DNA of 64,000 bases from contig JAIVFH010000072.1 of NCBI GenBank assembly GCA_025765595.1, forward strand, positions 1 through 64,000, read 5' to 3'. Under the pieces are notes generated by a model that was given only the letters and a program-made list of their open reading frames with translations, searched no databases and was not told the origin of the DNA. The first letter of the stretch is position 1. Each line of letters starts with the position of its first letter. The position numbers and the translations under genes are program-made. Positions 20,178 through 31,800 of this stretch are shown one piece after another. Source of the stretch: Obelidium mucronatum. Lineage: Eukaryota > Chytridiomycota > Chytridiomycetes > Chytridiales > Chytriomycetaceae.

Positions 20178-23156
20178 TCAGTCACCCGTTTTCCCACCTC
20201 CATCTCCAAACAACATTCGACGCGCACAGACTGGATAATCTAAAACAGAAATATAAGGACCAATGACCAAATTATAAAAAATTATAACAATTAAACTCAC
20301 ATCAATCTCAGAAACCATGCTGCTATGATCTACACTACTCGTGGAATTAATAAATAAATCTGGACAAGGTTGATATTCCAATTCAGAACAGTCAAGCTGA
20401 AGCAACAGTGTTTTTTCTGTCATAGCGAAAGGGATTTCCAAAAAAAAAAAAAAACACCCATCAGCGTCATCACCCCAAAATTTTTTTTCTCTCTCTCACG
20501 GATTCCATACCTGAATCCCAAATAGCAACAACAACATCTGTATTCAGAAACGTAAGCGCCACAAAATTCCATGACGCCTTGGAGACACTGCTTTCATCGA
20601 TCGATACTTTTACTTTTGAAACTGTCAAGTAGGTATTTGAGGTATCAACCGATTTGCTCAATTCGTAGAGCACAACTGAAAGAAGAGGTGGGATTAAAAG
20701 AAATTCGCAAAACGAGTGAGGAATTTAGTTCTTACTGTGAGATGCATTAGGCAATGTGACCGCAATCATGACACTCTACATCACGCACATTTTTAAAAAA
20801 AAAAAAAAAACGGTCAGCAGTTCAGAAACGCGTGGGGACACAACCCCCCCCCCCCAACTCATATATCACCCACCTCAACATCAGCCGATATTCCCACAAA
20901 CGGTTTCCATCCATTTTCAAGGAAATCATTTGAATCAATTTCATCCTTCTCCATGGACCCAAGACACATTTCACCCACAAGTTTGAAGTTGGATTCCACT
21001 GCTTCCCACACTCGATCGAAAACCTGCTTCAGCCGCAGTTTTAGAGAGTTTGATATTTCCGGTGCAGAATAGGCGGTGGGGCGGGCAGACGAATTCTATC
21101 AAAAAAAAAAATTAACAAAACGAACAAAACGGTTTTTAACACAAAACAACCTTTCCAAAAAAGCCCCCAACAACTGAATCCACGTTATAAAGTTTATCCA
21201 AAGCCGCAAATACTTTAATCATATCGAAATTTGGGGTTGCCAACTCGTCCGCTCGCTCCAAAGTTGAAATTGCTTCAATGGCTGGGTCATAAAAAAACAA
21301 AAGCAATTAAGATATTCCTTGTTCCACAGATCACCAAAAGAGAGAGAAGGAGCTCACAAAATGTCAGCCACAGAAAGAACTCATTGAAATCCGATAAATC
21401 GCGTTTCAACTGAAGACGGACTCTTTGCAGATTTTGGGCAAACTCCAAGACAGATTCAATGCACTCTTCAATGAGTGTCGGGGACAGGCCAATATCGTGA
21501 TACTTTTCACCCCTTAAAATTGGTGGCAATAGACGTTAACACAGTTTGATCCATACTTCTTTTATCCCCATTACATACAGTTTGCTACATTCTAGAATCT
21601 CTGTCAAGTGTACCAAGATTCTCTCCAAAAGAGGGACAACAGTTCCATGAATGATTGCCTCAATATTTTTGTATCCGGTTTGAAAACTTGTCTTCCATTT
21701 TCGAAGGCCCTATTTCGCCGCCGATATTCCTTTGTCAAGATGGCAATTCAACAGAAACCAAGCCAAAATACCTGATTTCCAAGCGAATGACCACATAAAT
21801 AACTTTCTAATGGTGGAATGGCATTTCCAGTCGCCAGTAACATGTGTAAACTCTCCAACGGAGGCATAGTTTCTAAGTCAATAGGTTAGAATTTGTTAAA
21901 AAAAAAAAAAAAAAGGAAACAAGCAAACAAATAAAAAAAAATAAACCTTCTTGTTTCATCAATGTTTCGGCTAGGTTTGCAATTTGTTTTTGACTTGCTT
22001 CGTAAAACGAATCAAAGTCTTTTTGTAATGCAGTCATACAACTTCCCAACTCCTGACCCACAAGATGATATATTTTCAAAGCAGTGAATGCAGCAATGCT
22101 TATTTCTATATGGTGGGTGGAAAGAATAGACGTATCGATGGAGTATAATTTACATGTGCTGAGGTCTGAATGTGGGTTTTAAAAACCAAAACCAAATGAA
22201 TGAACAATCAATCAATCACTCAACGGCTGTCTTCCTCTTGAAGGATCATATGAAATACAGAAAAATCACGAGAAAGACACGCGTTGATGGCTTTGATCTG
22301 AATGGAATATGGAAAGTATATAAAAACCATCTGGAGCAACAAAAGAATCTTACCGAGGAAGTGGCGTGCTCTGTTTTGGGAAGAGAAAATTGCCCCAGAT
22401 AAAACAATCCCCAGAGACTGAATGAATTTGTGAGCTTGGAATACAATGAAACAGCCAAGCCAAGTCTACCTGAATTCAACACTAGCATCTTCACGAATCC
22501 AATAGAGCATATCTGAAGGATCGGAAAACATCTTCCCACATCGAACAAATCGGTCAAAAGCATCAGGCCTTTTGCACGTCAAAGATTAAGAGTAAATCAA
22601 TTGTGTGGATATATCATCTTTTTCATTCGGAACACATACGCTCTTTGATTCGAGGATGCAGACTTGAGCATTGGAAGGGCTTCCATGATTGCCAACGAAT
22701 GCTTGTGATTCGCGAGCGACAGCGACAGTAAATCCGGACTCAGCACCAGCTGGTCCCACGCAACATGGATAATTTTAGACTTTGACTGGTTGATGGAGCG
22801 GACGGCGGCCAGGGCAATCAGCTTTCCCTGTTCGGCGTCGAGCAGATGCAGCGCGTTCGACTGGCGGCGCACGACGGCGAGCATGCGGCCTGCGTTTCTT
22901 TCCGGTTCAGCCGCCGAACGCAAAAGCAAAAAGAAAACAGAAAAGCAAAAACAAACAAAAGACAAAACACACCCGCGTGCTGCCACGCGGCGCGGGCGAC
23001 AGCGTTGCCGAGGTTGAACGGCTGCGTCCACACGCGCGCCAGCGAGAGCCGCGCGACGGCCGCGGCGTCGGCGGACAGCAGCAGCACGAGGTCGCGGTGC
23101 GGACACCACGCGGCGGCGGCGGCGGCGGGCTGCGCGGCGGCGGCGGCGAGTTGCAT
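20178..23156 (-). CDS. Anaphase-promoting complex subunit 4 (APC4)
   Basis: APC4 is a scaffold subunit of the anaphase-promoting complex, the nuclear ubiquitin ligase that triggers sister separation. Exon 1 starts at ATG 23156 and gives the APC4 WD40 opening: AWCPHRDLVLLLSADAAA then LARVWTQPFN. After an intron comes GRMLAVVRRQSNALHLLDAE, the next blade. Later exons contain SLHMLLATGNAIPPLESYLC, GLRKWKTSFQTGYKNIEAII and a helical HLVGQELGSCMTALQKDFDS, matching the APC4 helical domain. The last exon ends YPVCARRMLFGDGGGKTGD, reached through an intron at about 20,241-20,302. Roughly ten short introns are present, several with A runs on the plus strand. The gene diverges from the G3BP-like gene with only 62 bases between starts. 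Internal exon joins are only partly traced. Confidence 0.75.
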
Positions 23157-23218
23157 TCGACGACGGAATAAAATAAAAACAAAAGAAAATAAAATATATT
23201 ATTTAACGGAAAAAACGA
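23157..23218. promoter_or_regulatory. 62-bp bidirectional promoter (APC4 / G3BP-like)
   Basis: An AT-rich segment between two divergent start codons, flanked on both sides by strongly GC-rich first exons. The short distance implies overlapping 5' untranslated regions or a shared core promoter. Confidence 0.6.
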
Positions 23219-25390
23219 ATGACGCACCCACACCAGCACAACCACGCCGCGCACCAGGCCGCCGTCAGCCACGCCGCCGACGCCGTGTCCAAGCCGCAGC
23301 AGCAGCAGCAGGCGCAGCAGGCGCAAGACCAGCAGCAGCAGGCGGTGCGTGTCCCCCCCGCTAGCCAGCCTTCTTATTTATTTAAATTGCCCTTCCACAA
23401 TCCAGGTCAACGCATACGAAGTCGGCTGGCTCTTTGTCCAGGAGTACTACACTTTCCTGAACAAGGAACCACAGAAGCTGTACTTTTTCTACAACTCAAA
23501 GTCTTCGTTTATTCACGGAACTGAGTGTGAATCGCTCGACACCCAAACTGGCCAGAAGGTATTAGACACGCCCTTCTCTCTCTCCATCTCAACATTCGCA
23601 TGCGATCAAAACTTATCCGAGCTTGGTGGTGCGCTGGAGTTGCGTTTGTCGCGGTGCTGGGTTCATTTGCTTTGTTTGTTGCCAAGCAAATTAGTGGTTG
23701 GAGTAAAAAGTGCAAACTACTGTTCTTGGGGACTGTTTGGGCATTTATCCACGAGAAGTTGCGGCGCCTTTTTCATTCAATTTGTTTTGATGAGGCCGGT
23801 TTTGCTGTTGTTCCTGTTGTTGTGTCAAAAGTGTTGGCGCATCTATCTCAGATGTTCTCATCTCATCGTATTGCATGCATGCATTACTTTCTACAATTTC
23901 ATCGTCGCTCTTAACCATGTCTTTTTGTCCTCACAACTCTAATGCGTTTGTAATCCCAGGAAATCCAAAACCGCATTCTTGAACTTGATTTCCACGATTG
24001 TAAGGTTCTTGTGTCCAACGTTGACAGTCAGTTATCACACGGTGGATGCATTGTTATTATGGTCTTGGGAGAAATGTCCAACAAGGGGGGTGCTTCCCAC
24101 AAGTTCTGTCAATGTTTTGTTCTCGCTGAACAACCATCCGGATACTTTGTTTACAATGACATGTTCCGTTTCTTGAAGGAGGATATTGACAACGAATATG
24201 AAGATGCTGCTGATCCAATGTACGAAAACGACTACCTCAACAGCATCAACCACTCCAACCACATCAACGAAGTTCAATCTATTCAACCAACCGCTGTGGC
24301 TGCTGCTGCTGTCCCTGCTGCAGCTGTGTCGTCTCTTTCTCCAACTCCGGCATCGGCTGTTCCTCGCGGACGCAGCCAGTCTCCAAAGAAGGTTCCAACT
24401 CCAACTCCAGCTGCAGCCCCATTGCGTGCGCGCAGCCCTTCCCCAAAGAAAGAACCTGTTGCTGCCGCTGCTGCACCCGCCAGTGCACCAGGCCCAATTG
24501 GAAAGCCCAGCCCAGTTGCTCCATCGGGATCCCTTTCTGCCGCAGCCGGAACGGCTACACCACCAGCCAAGGCTCCTTTAACTCCAGCTAAAACCGGTGA
24601 TGTCGACCGCGAGTTTATTGGATCCTGGGCCGAAAGCGTTCCAACTCCTGCTGCTGCCCCAGCCAGTGCTGCTGCCAATGGAAACCCATCCAGCCCAACC
24701 AAGGCTTCCCAACAAAAGAAGAAGGGAACCACTCCTGCCAAGACCGAAGCTGCTGCTGCATCTGTTGCGAGCGTCGCTGCCCCAGTCACTCCAGCCGCCC
24801 CAGCAAAACCAAAAACTTGGGCAACTCTTGTCAGCACGAACACTGACGCTGCCACCACACCAGCCGCCAGCGTGGTGAAGCCACTTGCTGCCAAGCCATC
24901 TAACGAAGGATTGAAACAACAGCAGCGGCCAGTTTCTTCCCAGGCTGGTAAAGCACCAGCTTCTGCTGCTGCTCAACCATTGGCTGTGAAGCGCGTTCCA
25001 ACCACTCAACAGCCGCCACAAGCGGCCCCTGCTGCTTCCAACGAAGATGGGTCCCAGAATGGTGCCAATGAATTCCTTACCGTGCAGAGAGGGCGCAACA
25101 ACGGTGGTCGCGGTGGTCATGGAAACGGTCAACAACAAAGACCATTTCAAGTTAAAGGAGGTATTATTCGAATTGAAATTCATTGATATAGATTCTTACG
25201 CCCACTATGTGGTTACTTTTGTATATCCAGAGGAATCATACCCTCGCAGTATCTTTTTCCACCTGTCTGATGAACTCAACGAAACCAACATTCGCGACTT
25301 TTTCAGCAAAGATGCCGGACCAGTTGTTGATGTCATTATTCCAAAGGGAAAGGTGCGATAAAAAAAACACAAAACGAAAATTTTTCTTTC

Positions 25391-25429
<39 letters not shown>

Positions 25430-25710
25430 CAAGCTGACCAACCAAAAACCCCCCCCTTACTTAGAACGTTGTGTTTGTGGAATTCGAAGACGCTGCCACT
25501 GCATCTGGTGCCATTGGCAAATCCGTAACCATCAATGGAAAGACTTTCACACCGCTCCAACGAAGACCACTTAACAGATTCCCATACCAACAAAACAACA
25601 ACAACAACAACAACAATAACCAGTCTAGAAATGGTGTCGGTGCCGGTGGTAGACCACACAGCAGCCAAGGTTCTGCTCCAAAGGGAAATGCCGTTGCAGC
25701 TTCTTCTTGA
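23219..25710 (+). CDS. G3BP/Nxt3/Bre5-like NTF2-RRM protein
   Basis: Exon 1 encodes a His/Gln-rich leader. Then comes a full NTF2-like domain: VGWLFVQEYYTFLNKEP, SFIHGTECES, EIQNRILELDFHDCKVL, VIMVLGEMSNKGG, QPSGYFVYNDMFRFLKED. An acidic segment (DIDNEYEDAADPMYENDY), a long Ala/Pro/Ser/Lys-rich disordered middle, and an RRM follow. The RRM has RNP2-like SIFFHLSDELNE and RNP1-like NVVFVEFEDAATA. The end is Asn/Arg/Gly-rich. This is the G3BP layout: cytosolic RNA-binding, stress-granule-associated proteins; yeast Bre5 partners the deubiquitinase Ubp3. Introns include one of about 400 nt within the NTF2 domain (about 23,560-23,960), one of about 70 nt at 25,164-25,230, and one holding T36 at 25394-25429. 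Confidence 0.88.
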
Positions 25711-26100
25711 ATATAGTTTTTTTTTGATTGGGACTGTGTGTTTTTGTTAGCATTTTTTGGGGGTGTGTGTGTGTGTGTGCGCGTGGGGGGGTAGTACGTA
25801 TTAAGGGGGGGGTTGGGGGGGTTGATTCCGATGATTTGAAAACAAAAATAAATATGCAATATTTCGGGTACTTTGATTTGAGTAGAAACAAAAAAAAATT
25901 AATGTGGTTGACAGTTTGATATTTTTGTGTTGAAATGTTATTTAACTTTCGATTGTTTCGTTTTTTGGTTGTTGGAATAAATGAAAAGAGAGAAATAAAA
26001 AAAAAGGAAGCACTCAAAATCACATTGGGGTAAAAAAACAGTCTTCTTTTTTTTTTCTCTCTCTCTTTCTTTGTTCTTTCTTCCTTGTTGAAGTGGTTAT
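25711..26100. other. Convergent 3' intergenic region with G runs
   Basis: This lies between the stop of the G3BP-like gene (plus) and the stop of the ATP synthase subunit gene (minus). It contains a GT repeat and plus-strand G runs of 5, 7, 8 and 7 (25,759-25,821), then AT-rich sequence with T runs near 26,048. No gene recognised. Confidence 0.6.
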
Positions 26101-27173
26101 TTAGTGGTGGTCACCAGAGTAGTCAACAGGCTAAATATAAAAAAACAAACGCGGTTGATGTGTGGTTTTTTTTTAGTATCACGGAACTGCTTTACAAAGT
26201 TTTGGGGGAGGCCTCACCTTCAATCTCTTTGGCAAAAGAACACCTCCATCGTTGGCATCAGTAACAAAGTCCCACTCGTCTAATTCAAGAAAAATTGAGG
26301 GCGAGTGAGCAAATAATATCCCCTTCCTCACACCCAGATTTGAAGGATTGAATCGCTTTTTTCTCTCCATTTCCCTCGCACTTTCATATCCGCTTTCTCC
26401 TTTCCCTCCTCCCGCCATTATTTTTACCATTGTAGTTGTGGTGATCATCGATTGGAGACTTGAGAACTGGCCATTCGGCTTCAGCAACCGCAGCACCACC
26501 GTCTTCGAAAGCAACAGCGCCTTCAGTTTCAAGCGCTGGAGCAGCAGGGGCCTTTGGTTGGGCAAACGCAGACACGAGGGAGGAGGTGTCGGCGGCGGCA
26601 GAGTTCTTTGGGGCCTTGTAGTTGCGGATTTCGTTCAAGTACATGTCCTGGACGAGATCTAACCGGTTAAAAAAAAAGAGAAATCGTCCCAGTGTTGGTA
26701 AGTTTTTTTTGGATTGCATTCGAAGTGATGTTTTTTTTGGACATTACCACGACGAGCGAAAGCAGCAGCAGAGAAGCTACGGGTCTATAAGAACAACAAA
26801 AAAAAAGGTGTTGGTACAACGGGTTTCGTTGCAGTGTTGATGGGCAGAACGAGCTGATAACTCCAAAATCGCTTTTTTCTCTGGTGTGAATTCGATCGCA
26901 TCTACAGACGGTGCCCACCCCCATTTTTCCCGAAATCCGAAAGTAGGTCGAAGATTCAAAGTATTGACATGCCCCCGCCTCTCGCCTTTCTTTTTTTCGA
27001 TAAGCAAATCTAGCGGCCCAATCGTTCCTGGCGAGCCCGGGGCTGCCGATCCAAGAAAAAGGAGAGAAGCTCGATCCAGAAACTAGCCCCGCCCGCTTCG
27101 ATCTCAGGAGCTACTCAACTGGCTTCAACGCAACGACAGAGGCTCTCTTTGCAAGGGCGAATCCACGGAACAT
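26101..27173 (-). CDS. Mitochondrial ATP synthase subunit h (Atp14-like)
   Basis: Subunit h is a small peripheral-stalk component of fungal F1Fo ATP synthase in the inner mitochondrial membrane. Exon 1 (27173-27120) starts with a basic presequence MFRGFALAKRASVVALKP. The next exon begins TRSFSAAAFARR and, across another intron, continues DLVQDMYLNEIRNYKAPK, the family hallmark (yeast DVIQDLYLKELK). An Ala/Pro-rich middle and an acidic DEWDFVTDANDGG tail (yeast EEDWLVLDDA) follow; the last exon encodes PVDYSGDHH. All joins are phase-consistent. Intron 1 (about 335 nt) uses an unusual GTTGAG donor, so exon 1 is the least certain part. The subunit is largely restricted to fungi, which supports the taxonomic call. 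Confidence 0.72.
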
Positions 27174-27509
27174 TTTTGGGTTAGGGAAAAAAAAGCGAAA
27201 AAATGAGTTGAGCAAAAAGGAGAAATAAATTAAAAAAAAGAACTATGTAGATATAAAAAAAAGACAATATATTTATTACAACTGTCATCGTTCCTGTTAA
27301 CAAAAAAAAGCAGCAAGCTGCACTTATTTGTCTCAAAGTCTTGGGGGTGCAAGATGCGAAATACAAACAATCCATTGTTCCGCGTTGTAACGATCACTGG
27401 AATGATACACAATCATGACGCTCAGCCGATAAGCGATTCTGCGACATTCTATGATTCTTCACGAAAATCGGTTTCACATCCCATGGCTGTTTTGTCTCGT
27501 GTTCCATGA
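27174..27509. other. Intergenic region
   Basis: About 340 bases upstream of the subunit h start and downstream of the hypothetical gene at 27,510. It is A/T-rich with several A runs near 27,185-27,260; no gene or RNA was recognised. Confidence 0.4.
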
Positions 27510-28030
27510 CTAATGACGGAAGGGTTGACAAACTATCCAGAGCTTAAACTGACACCGTTGATAACTTGGTGATTGATACATTCCACGATCACTGAGTTCA
27601 TCGAAGCCAACTGTTGCGTGGTGGGAATGATCTCTGCTGATTAGCGGTGATTCATCAGAGATGCTTTCTTTGATCTGGTTGAGCTTCACGCTCGGTCGTA
27701 AAGGAGTTCCATTGATGGAGGTGTGGGACAGACTGGGGTGTTGAGTTCGACTTTGGCTCTTTTGATCGAGCCGTCCACATTCACACATCCTTTCGTCGTC
27801 ACTTGCGGGAGCCGACTCTCGTTTTCCTTGATCCAAAAGGCGTCGATCTTGGGGGCGGATGATTCGCTGTGCCAACGATTCTCAATCAATTCATCAAAAT
27901 TAATCTGTAAAACAAACAAATCCCATTTATTCAACAATAGAAGTTACTTCCATTCTTTTTTTTTTTTTAAAAAACCGAAAAATCGAGTGTAAATAACACT
28001 GATATTGATGTTGGAATCATGTGGCTTCAT
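27510..28030 (-). CDS. Small hypothetical protein
   Basis: A phase-consistent model starts at ATG 28030 (MKPHDSNINIS), splices at GTTATT to an acceptor before INFDELIENRWHSESSAPK, continues through WIKENESRLPQVTTKGCVNV and splices again near 27,740 to IKESISDESPLISRDHSHH, ending at 27510. Product about 130 residues; no family recognised. It sits tail-to-head with RidA, whose stop codon is only 8 bases upstream of this start, so either the model is wrong at its 5' end or the genes are packed extremely tightly. Could also be a pseudogene. Confidence 0.35.
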
Positions 28031-28037
28031 TCCTTTT

Positions 28038-28491
28038 TTACAACTTGACTGCCGCAGAAACAACAAATTCAACAAGGAACTTCTCGTTGACCAAGTTGGC
28101 TTGAACGCATGCACGGACTGGGGCGTGTCCCTCAGGAACCCATGAGTCCCAAATCTCGTTCAACACGGGAACATCGCTATAAGGGGGCCGATTTAATTAA
28201 GTTCAACTCTTGAAGAGGATCACAAAGTGGGACAACAACATTGAAAAAAAAGGAAGCCCGCCTTTACCTCAAGTGCTTGACGTAAATAAGGACCTGGAGA
28301 AGGTGGTGCTTGTCGCTGGATGCCAATGCAAGAGTGCTCTCAACTTGGTGGAGGCATTGCTTCACTTGTTCAGCAAACCCAAGAGTTTCGTCGTCCGCAA
28401 CTTCGACGAGGTTGATCGTTCCGTTGTGAACAACAGCCGAGGCATAGCGACGGGTGACGTTGATTCTGCGGATGTGTGCGGCAACAGACAT
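28038..28491 (-). CDS. RidA/YjgF/UK114 family protein
   Basis: RidA enzymes hydrolyse reactive enamine/imine intermediates from PLP enzymes (2-aminoacrylate to pyruvate). From ATG 28491 the chain reads INVTRRYASAVVHNGTINLV, then EVADDETLGFAEQVKQCLHQ, the RidA 'Q...al.n...L' helix. An 83-nt intron (GTAAAG...TAG) joins to DVPVLNEIWDSWVPEGHAPV and RACVQANLVNEKFLVEFVVS. The PVRACVQ block carries the conserved arginine that binds the substrate carboxylate in this family. Length about 120 residues, typical of the family; no clear mitochondrial presequence, so probably cytosolic. It diverges from the receptor-like gene at 28,875. Confidence 0.82.
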
Positions 28492-28874
28492 GTTTTTTAA
28501 GGTGTTTTTGGAAAGAGACACAAGCCACACCGAAAACATTCCTCATACACACGCCAACCACGTACAACAGCGTACAACAACGACTGATGCGTACAATACG
28601 ATAGTTTCCTAAAACTCAGTTACGCCTTTTCTTTGCAACTTAGTCCCTTCAACAACTCTTTCTCACCCACGATGAGCATCGAGGAAAGTTATGCCCCATT
28701 AACCGCAGTCAATTATTTCGTCCTTTCTATTATTAAATCTGAAATAGGAACAAGTGATTTTCGTTACAGATGTTCCGACAATCCTAAAACCAAAAACACA
28801 AAAAGAACTAGAAAAGGCCTTTTTCCTACTGCTGCAGAGGAAGAATCGCGTTTCAGAGCACCGATTTTTCAAAT
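28492..28874. promoter_or_regulatory. Divergent intergenic region (RidA / receptor-like gene)
   Basis: 383 bases between divergent starts. It presumably holds both promoters and 5' leaders. A short frame starting at 28,633 could be an upstream peptide but has no supporting feature. Confidence 0.4.
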
Positions 28875-31800
28875 ATGCAGCTACTTGCTTTGGCGCTTTC
28901 TGTGATCGTCTCCTCGCCGCTTATTCTTGCAGCTACAAATTGGACACAATATGGCTACTTACCTGATCCTAGGGCCAATGGGCCACCATGTCCAATTGCA
29001 AACAACTCATATGGATGGAATAAACTCAAAAACGCGGATGGATCGCTATACACCGCGTCGAAACGGCCAATTGTTGTCACTGCCCAGACTTGGGACAGCT
29101 TTTTTATCAACGCTCATGTCATGCAGTATTTGCTTGAAATTATGGGATATCAGTGAGACAAATTTCATTTAATAATCGTTATTTAAATCTAACGCATCTC
29201 CTCTTGTTGTTTCTTTCAGAGTCTTGGTAGCAAAACAGGTGTGCTATTCTTGTGTATTATTCTTAAGCAATAATTTATTATTCACACAAAAACAAGGCTG
29301 TTGGTTATGCTCTCGGTCCCGATATGTATGCGAGTGTGATTGACTTGTTCCTAGAATCTTGTAAGAAATTGAATTGATTGCTGTTGGTACCTATAAGTAA
29401 AACGTTGGCATTTTATTCATAGGGCCAGAAGATCAAGCAAACTACGTTCAAATGACTCAAGTTGATCGCGTCGCTATAGACTTGGGTGCAACGGGATATT
29501 CAGGAATGATTGGTCTTTACGTACCCACTTCGTTGGTCAACCGATATCCTGAATGGGGTTTTGATTTCTGGAGATTTTTGCTGCATCCCGAAGCCAGAGC
29601 ACTACTTCCTCAAAGCGGTAGTACCCCGCCTTTCTTAGTTGATGGTAAACCGCAATGTGATGGAAGACCAAAACAGTGTATGAATGGAGTGAGTACGGCC
29701 AATCCCGTCAAAACTAGCTTAACCAAATATTTTAGACATATACTCCAGCACAGTGTAAAGTACCGGGCGCTAAATGTGTGGAGCTTTGGGCTTATGACCC
29801 TGGCTATTCACCAAGTAACTTCCAACGAATCATCGATAGCATGAATCTGATGGTAACAATGAAGTTTATTGGATGGTCTGCGGATAAAGAGATGCAAGCG
29901 GCTCTTGACGCCGGGAAAGACGTTTTTGTGTATAATTGGTCACCTAGTGTGTTTGTTGCCTCCAATGATATCACCAAAGTACTCTTTCCAGCAACAGATC
30001 ACGAGCAATACATGCACTTGATCAAAGGTGTGGTGACTTTAATTTGTAACGTCGAACCGTTATTTGGCTTAAACAACAAACAGACCGAGACAATGCATTC
30101 GTTAGTACTGATGTACCCACCATCATCATTCACAAGGTATTTTGTATACTCTCTGCGTCCGGTTTCTAACTTTCAAGAAAATAGCTTTCGAGTCATAAAT
30201 TCCTCACAGACTTTCCCGAGCTGCAATCATTTGCAAACAAATACCAGATTCTCGATGCTCATATGAACGAAATGCTCAAAAGCACAGTTTCTCAGAATCT
30301 TAATTTTAGCCAAGCTGCATGTCATTGGATCCAACACAATGAAGATATCTGGAGTCCTTGGATTCCAAAGCCCCCAAAATCTGTTGGTGAGCTATATTTA
30401 TTGTTTGATTAGCGGTTTTTTCCTAAATATTTAATACCAGATTCGTGTGGAGTGGGATTCGGGCGCTATTTTTCAGGTGTCATTTATTCATGTATTTCAT
30501 GTCCACCTGGAACATTTAATTGGGCATCAAATAACACTGGAGTCTGTGAGGTGACCATAATATTTTGGCTAGACTTAAGCACCATTTTTAACTCTTAATA
30601 CCTTTTTTCTTTCGAAGCTTTGCCCACCAGAGCTTGACTGTCCCGGTGGCGCCGAGGTTAATGCTAAAAATGGAATATGGATGCCCAGTACTGTGGGATT
30701 GAAACATCCGGACTTTTACATTTGCCCTATTTCGTCGACGTGTTGTTCAAATGGCACATGTCCTCCAAACACATGCTCTCCTTCATTTACGGGGACTGTA
30801 TGTCTCGACTGTAGCGAACCTGACCACTACTTGTGGCATGGAAAATGCACAAAGTGCAGTGCTGCAGGTGGAATGAGCTTCTACTTTATTCTCGTTGGTG
30901 CATTCTTTGGAGCGGTCTTGCTGTTGTACTTGCCATATGAAGAGGCTCCCACAGTTGAAATCCTATTCTTTTACTTTCAAGTAACTCACTACATATTTGA
31001 AGACCAAACGAATGGCCTTCTCAGCGTTCCGGGATTGAGTACTTTCCTGAACATTGCTGCCTTGAATATTGATGGCATGGTATCAGACTGCACTTTGCCA
31101 ATCAAAGGACTTTCAAAAATGACATTCCGATTCTTTTTACCATTGTTGATCTTATTCTACATTGTCGCAATCTATTTTTTAATGAGAATTCTCCAGTCAA
31201 CTGGAATGGTATCAGGGGAGTCTGTTGGCAGATTTACCCCTTACTATATGCGAGGACAAAGCTTGAGTTTAATTTGCTTCAGGGCAACAATTGTTGTCTT
31301 AACTTTTGTTGTGATGCCATTGATTGACGCTAGTTTGATTCTGTAAGTGAAAGGTCTTTTCAAAAGTTGTTCACTGATCTTTGTGAATAGCTTGCAATGC
31401 AAAGACATTCTTGGAAAGTATGTCTTGACCCGAGCACCCGAAATTCAGTGTTTTGGCTCGACCCATGCTCCAGCAGCTGCATTGGCGGTTATCATTCTCA
31501 TAATTTTTTTGGGCATTGTACCTCTTCTCACTGCTGTTATTTTGCGTTACCTTGCAAAAGGCGATAACATTCGTTATGAAGAAGAAGGAATCTCAAACAT
31601 TCAAAAGCTATTTCAATGTCTCTACATTGTCTTTAAGCCTGAAATGTATTGGATGATGCCAGTAACGATTATTGAAAAGGGTGTTGTCTCAATTTTGTTC
31701 ACAATGCTTGTGAAGTACGAAGGTAAATGCTAGCGCATACGATGATCTATTTGTATTGAATTGTTGAAATTAGAAATGATCAAAATCAATGTGTACATTC

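Noticed and set aside
22846..23364. 172-residue Arg/Ala-rich plus-strand protein
   Set aside because: Product of the GC-rich antisense of APC4 exons; overlaps two well-supported divergent genes.
23600..23914. 104-residue frame within the G3BP-like intron
   Set aside because: No recognisable motif; flanked by proper splice sites that remove it and restore the NTF2 domain.
24283..25183. Long minus-strand frames opposite the G3BP-like gene
   Set aside because: Mirror of the Ala/Pro-rich coding strand; the sense strand carries clear NTF2 and RRM domains.
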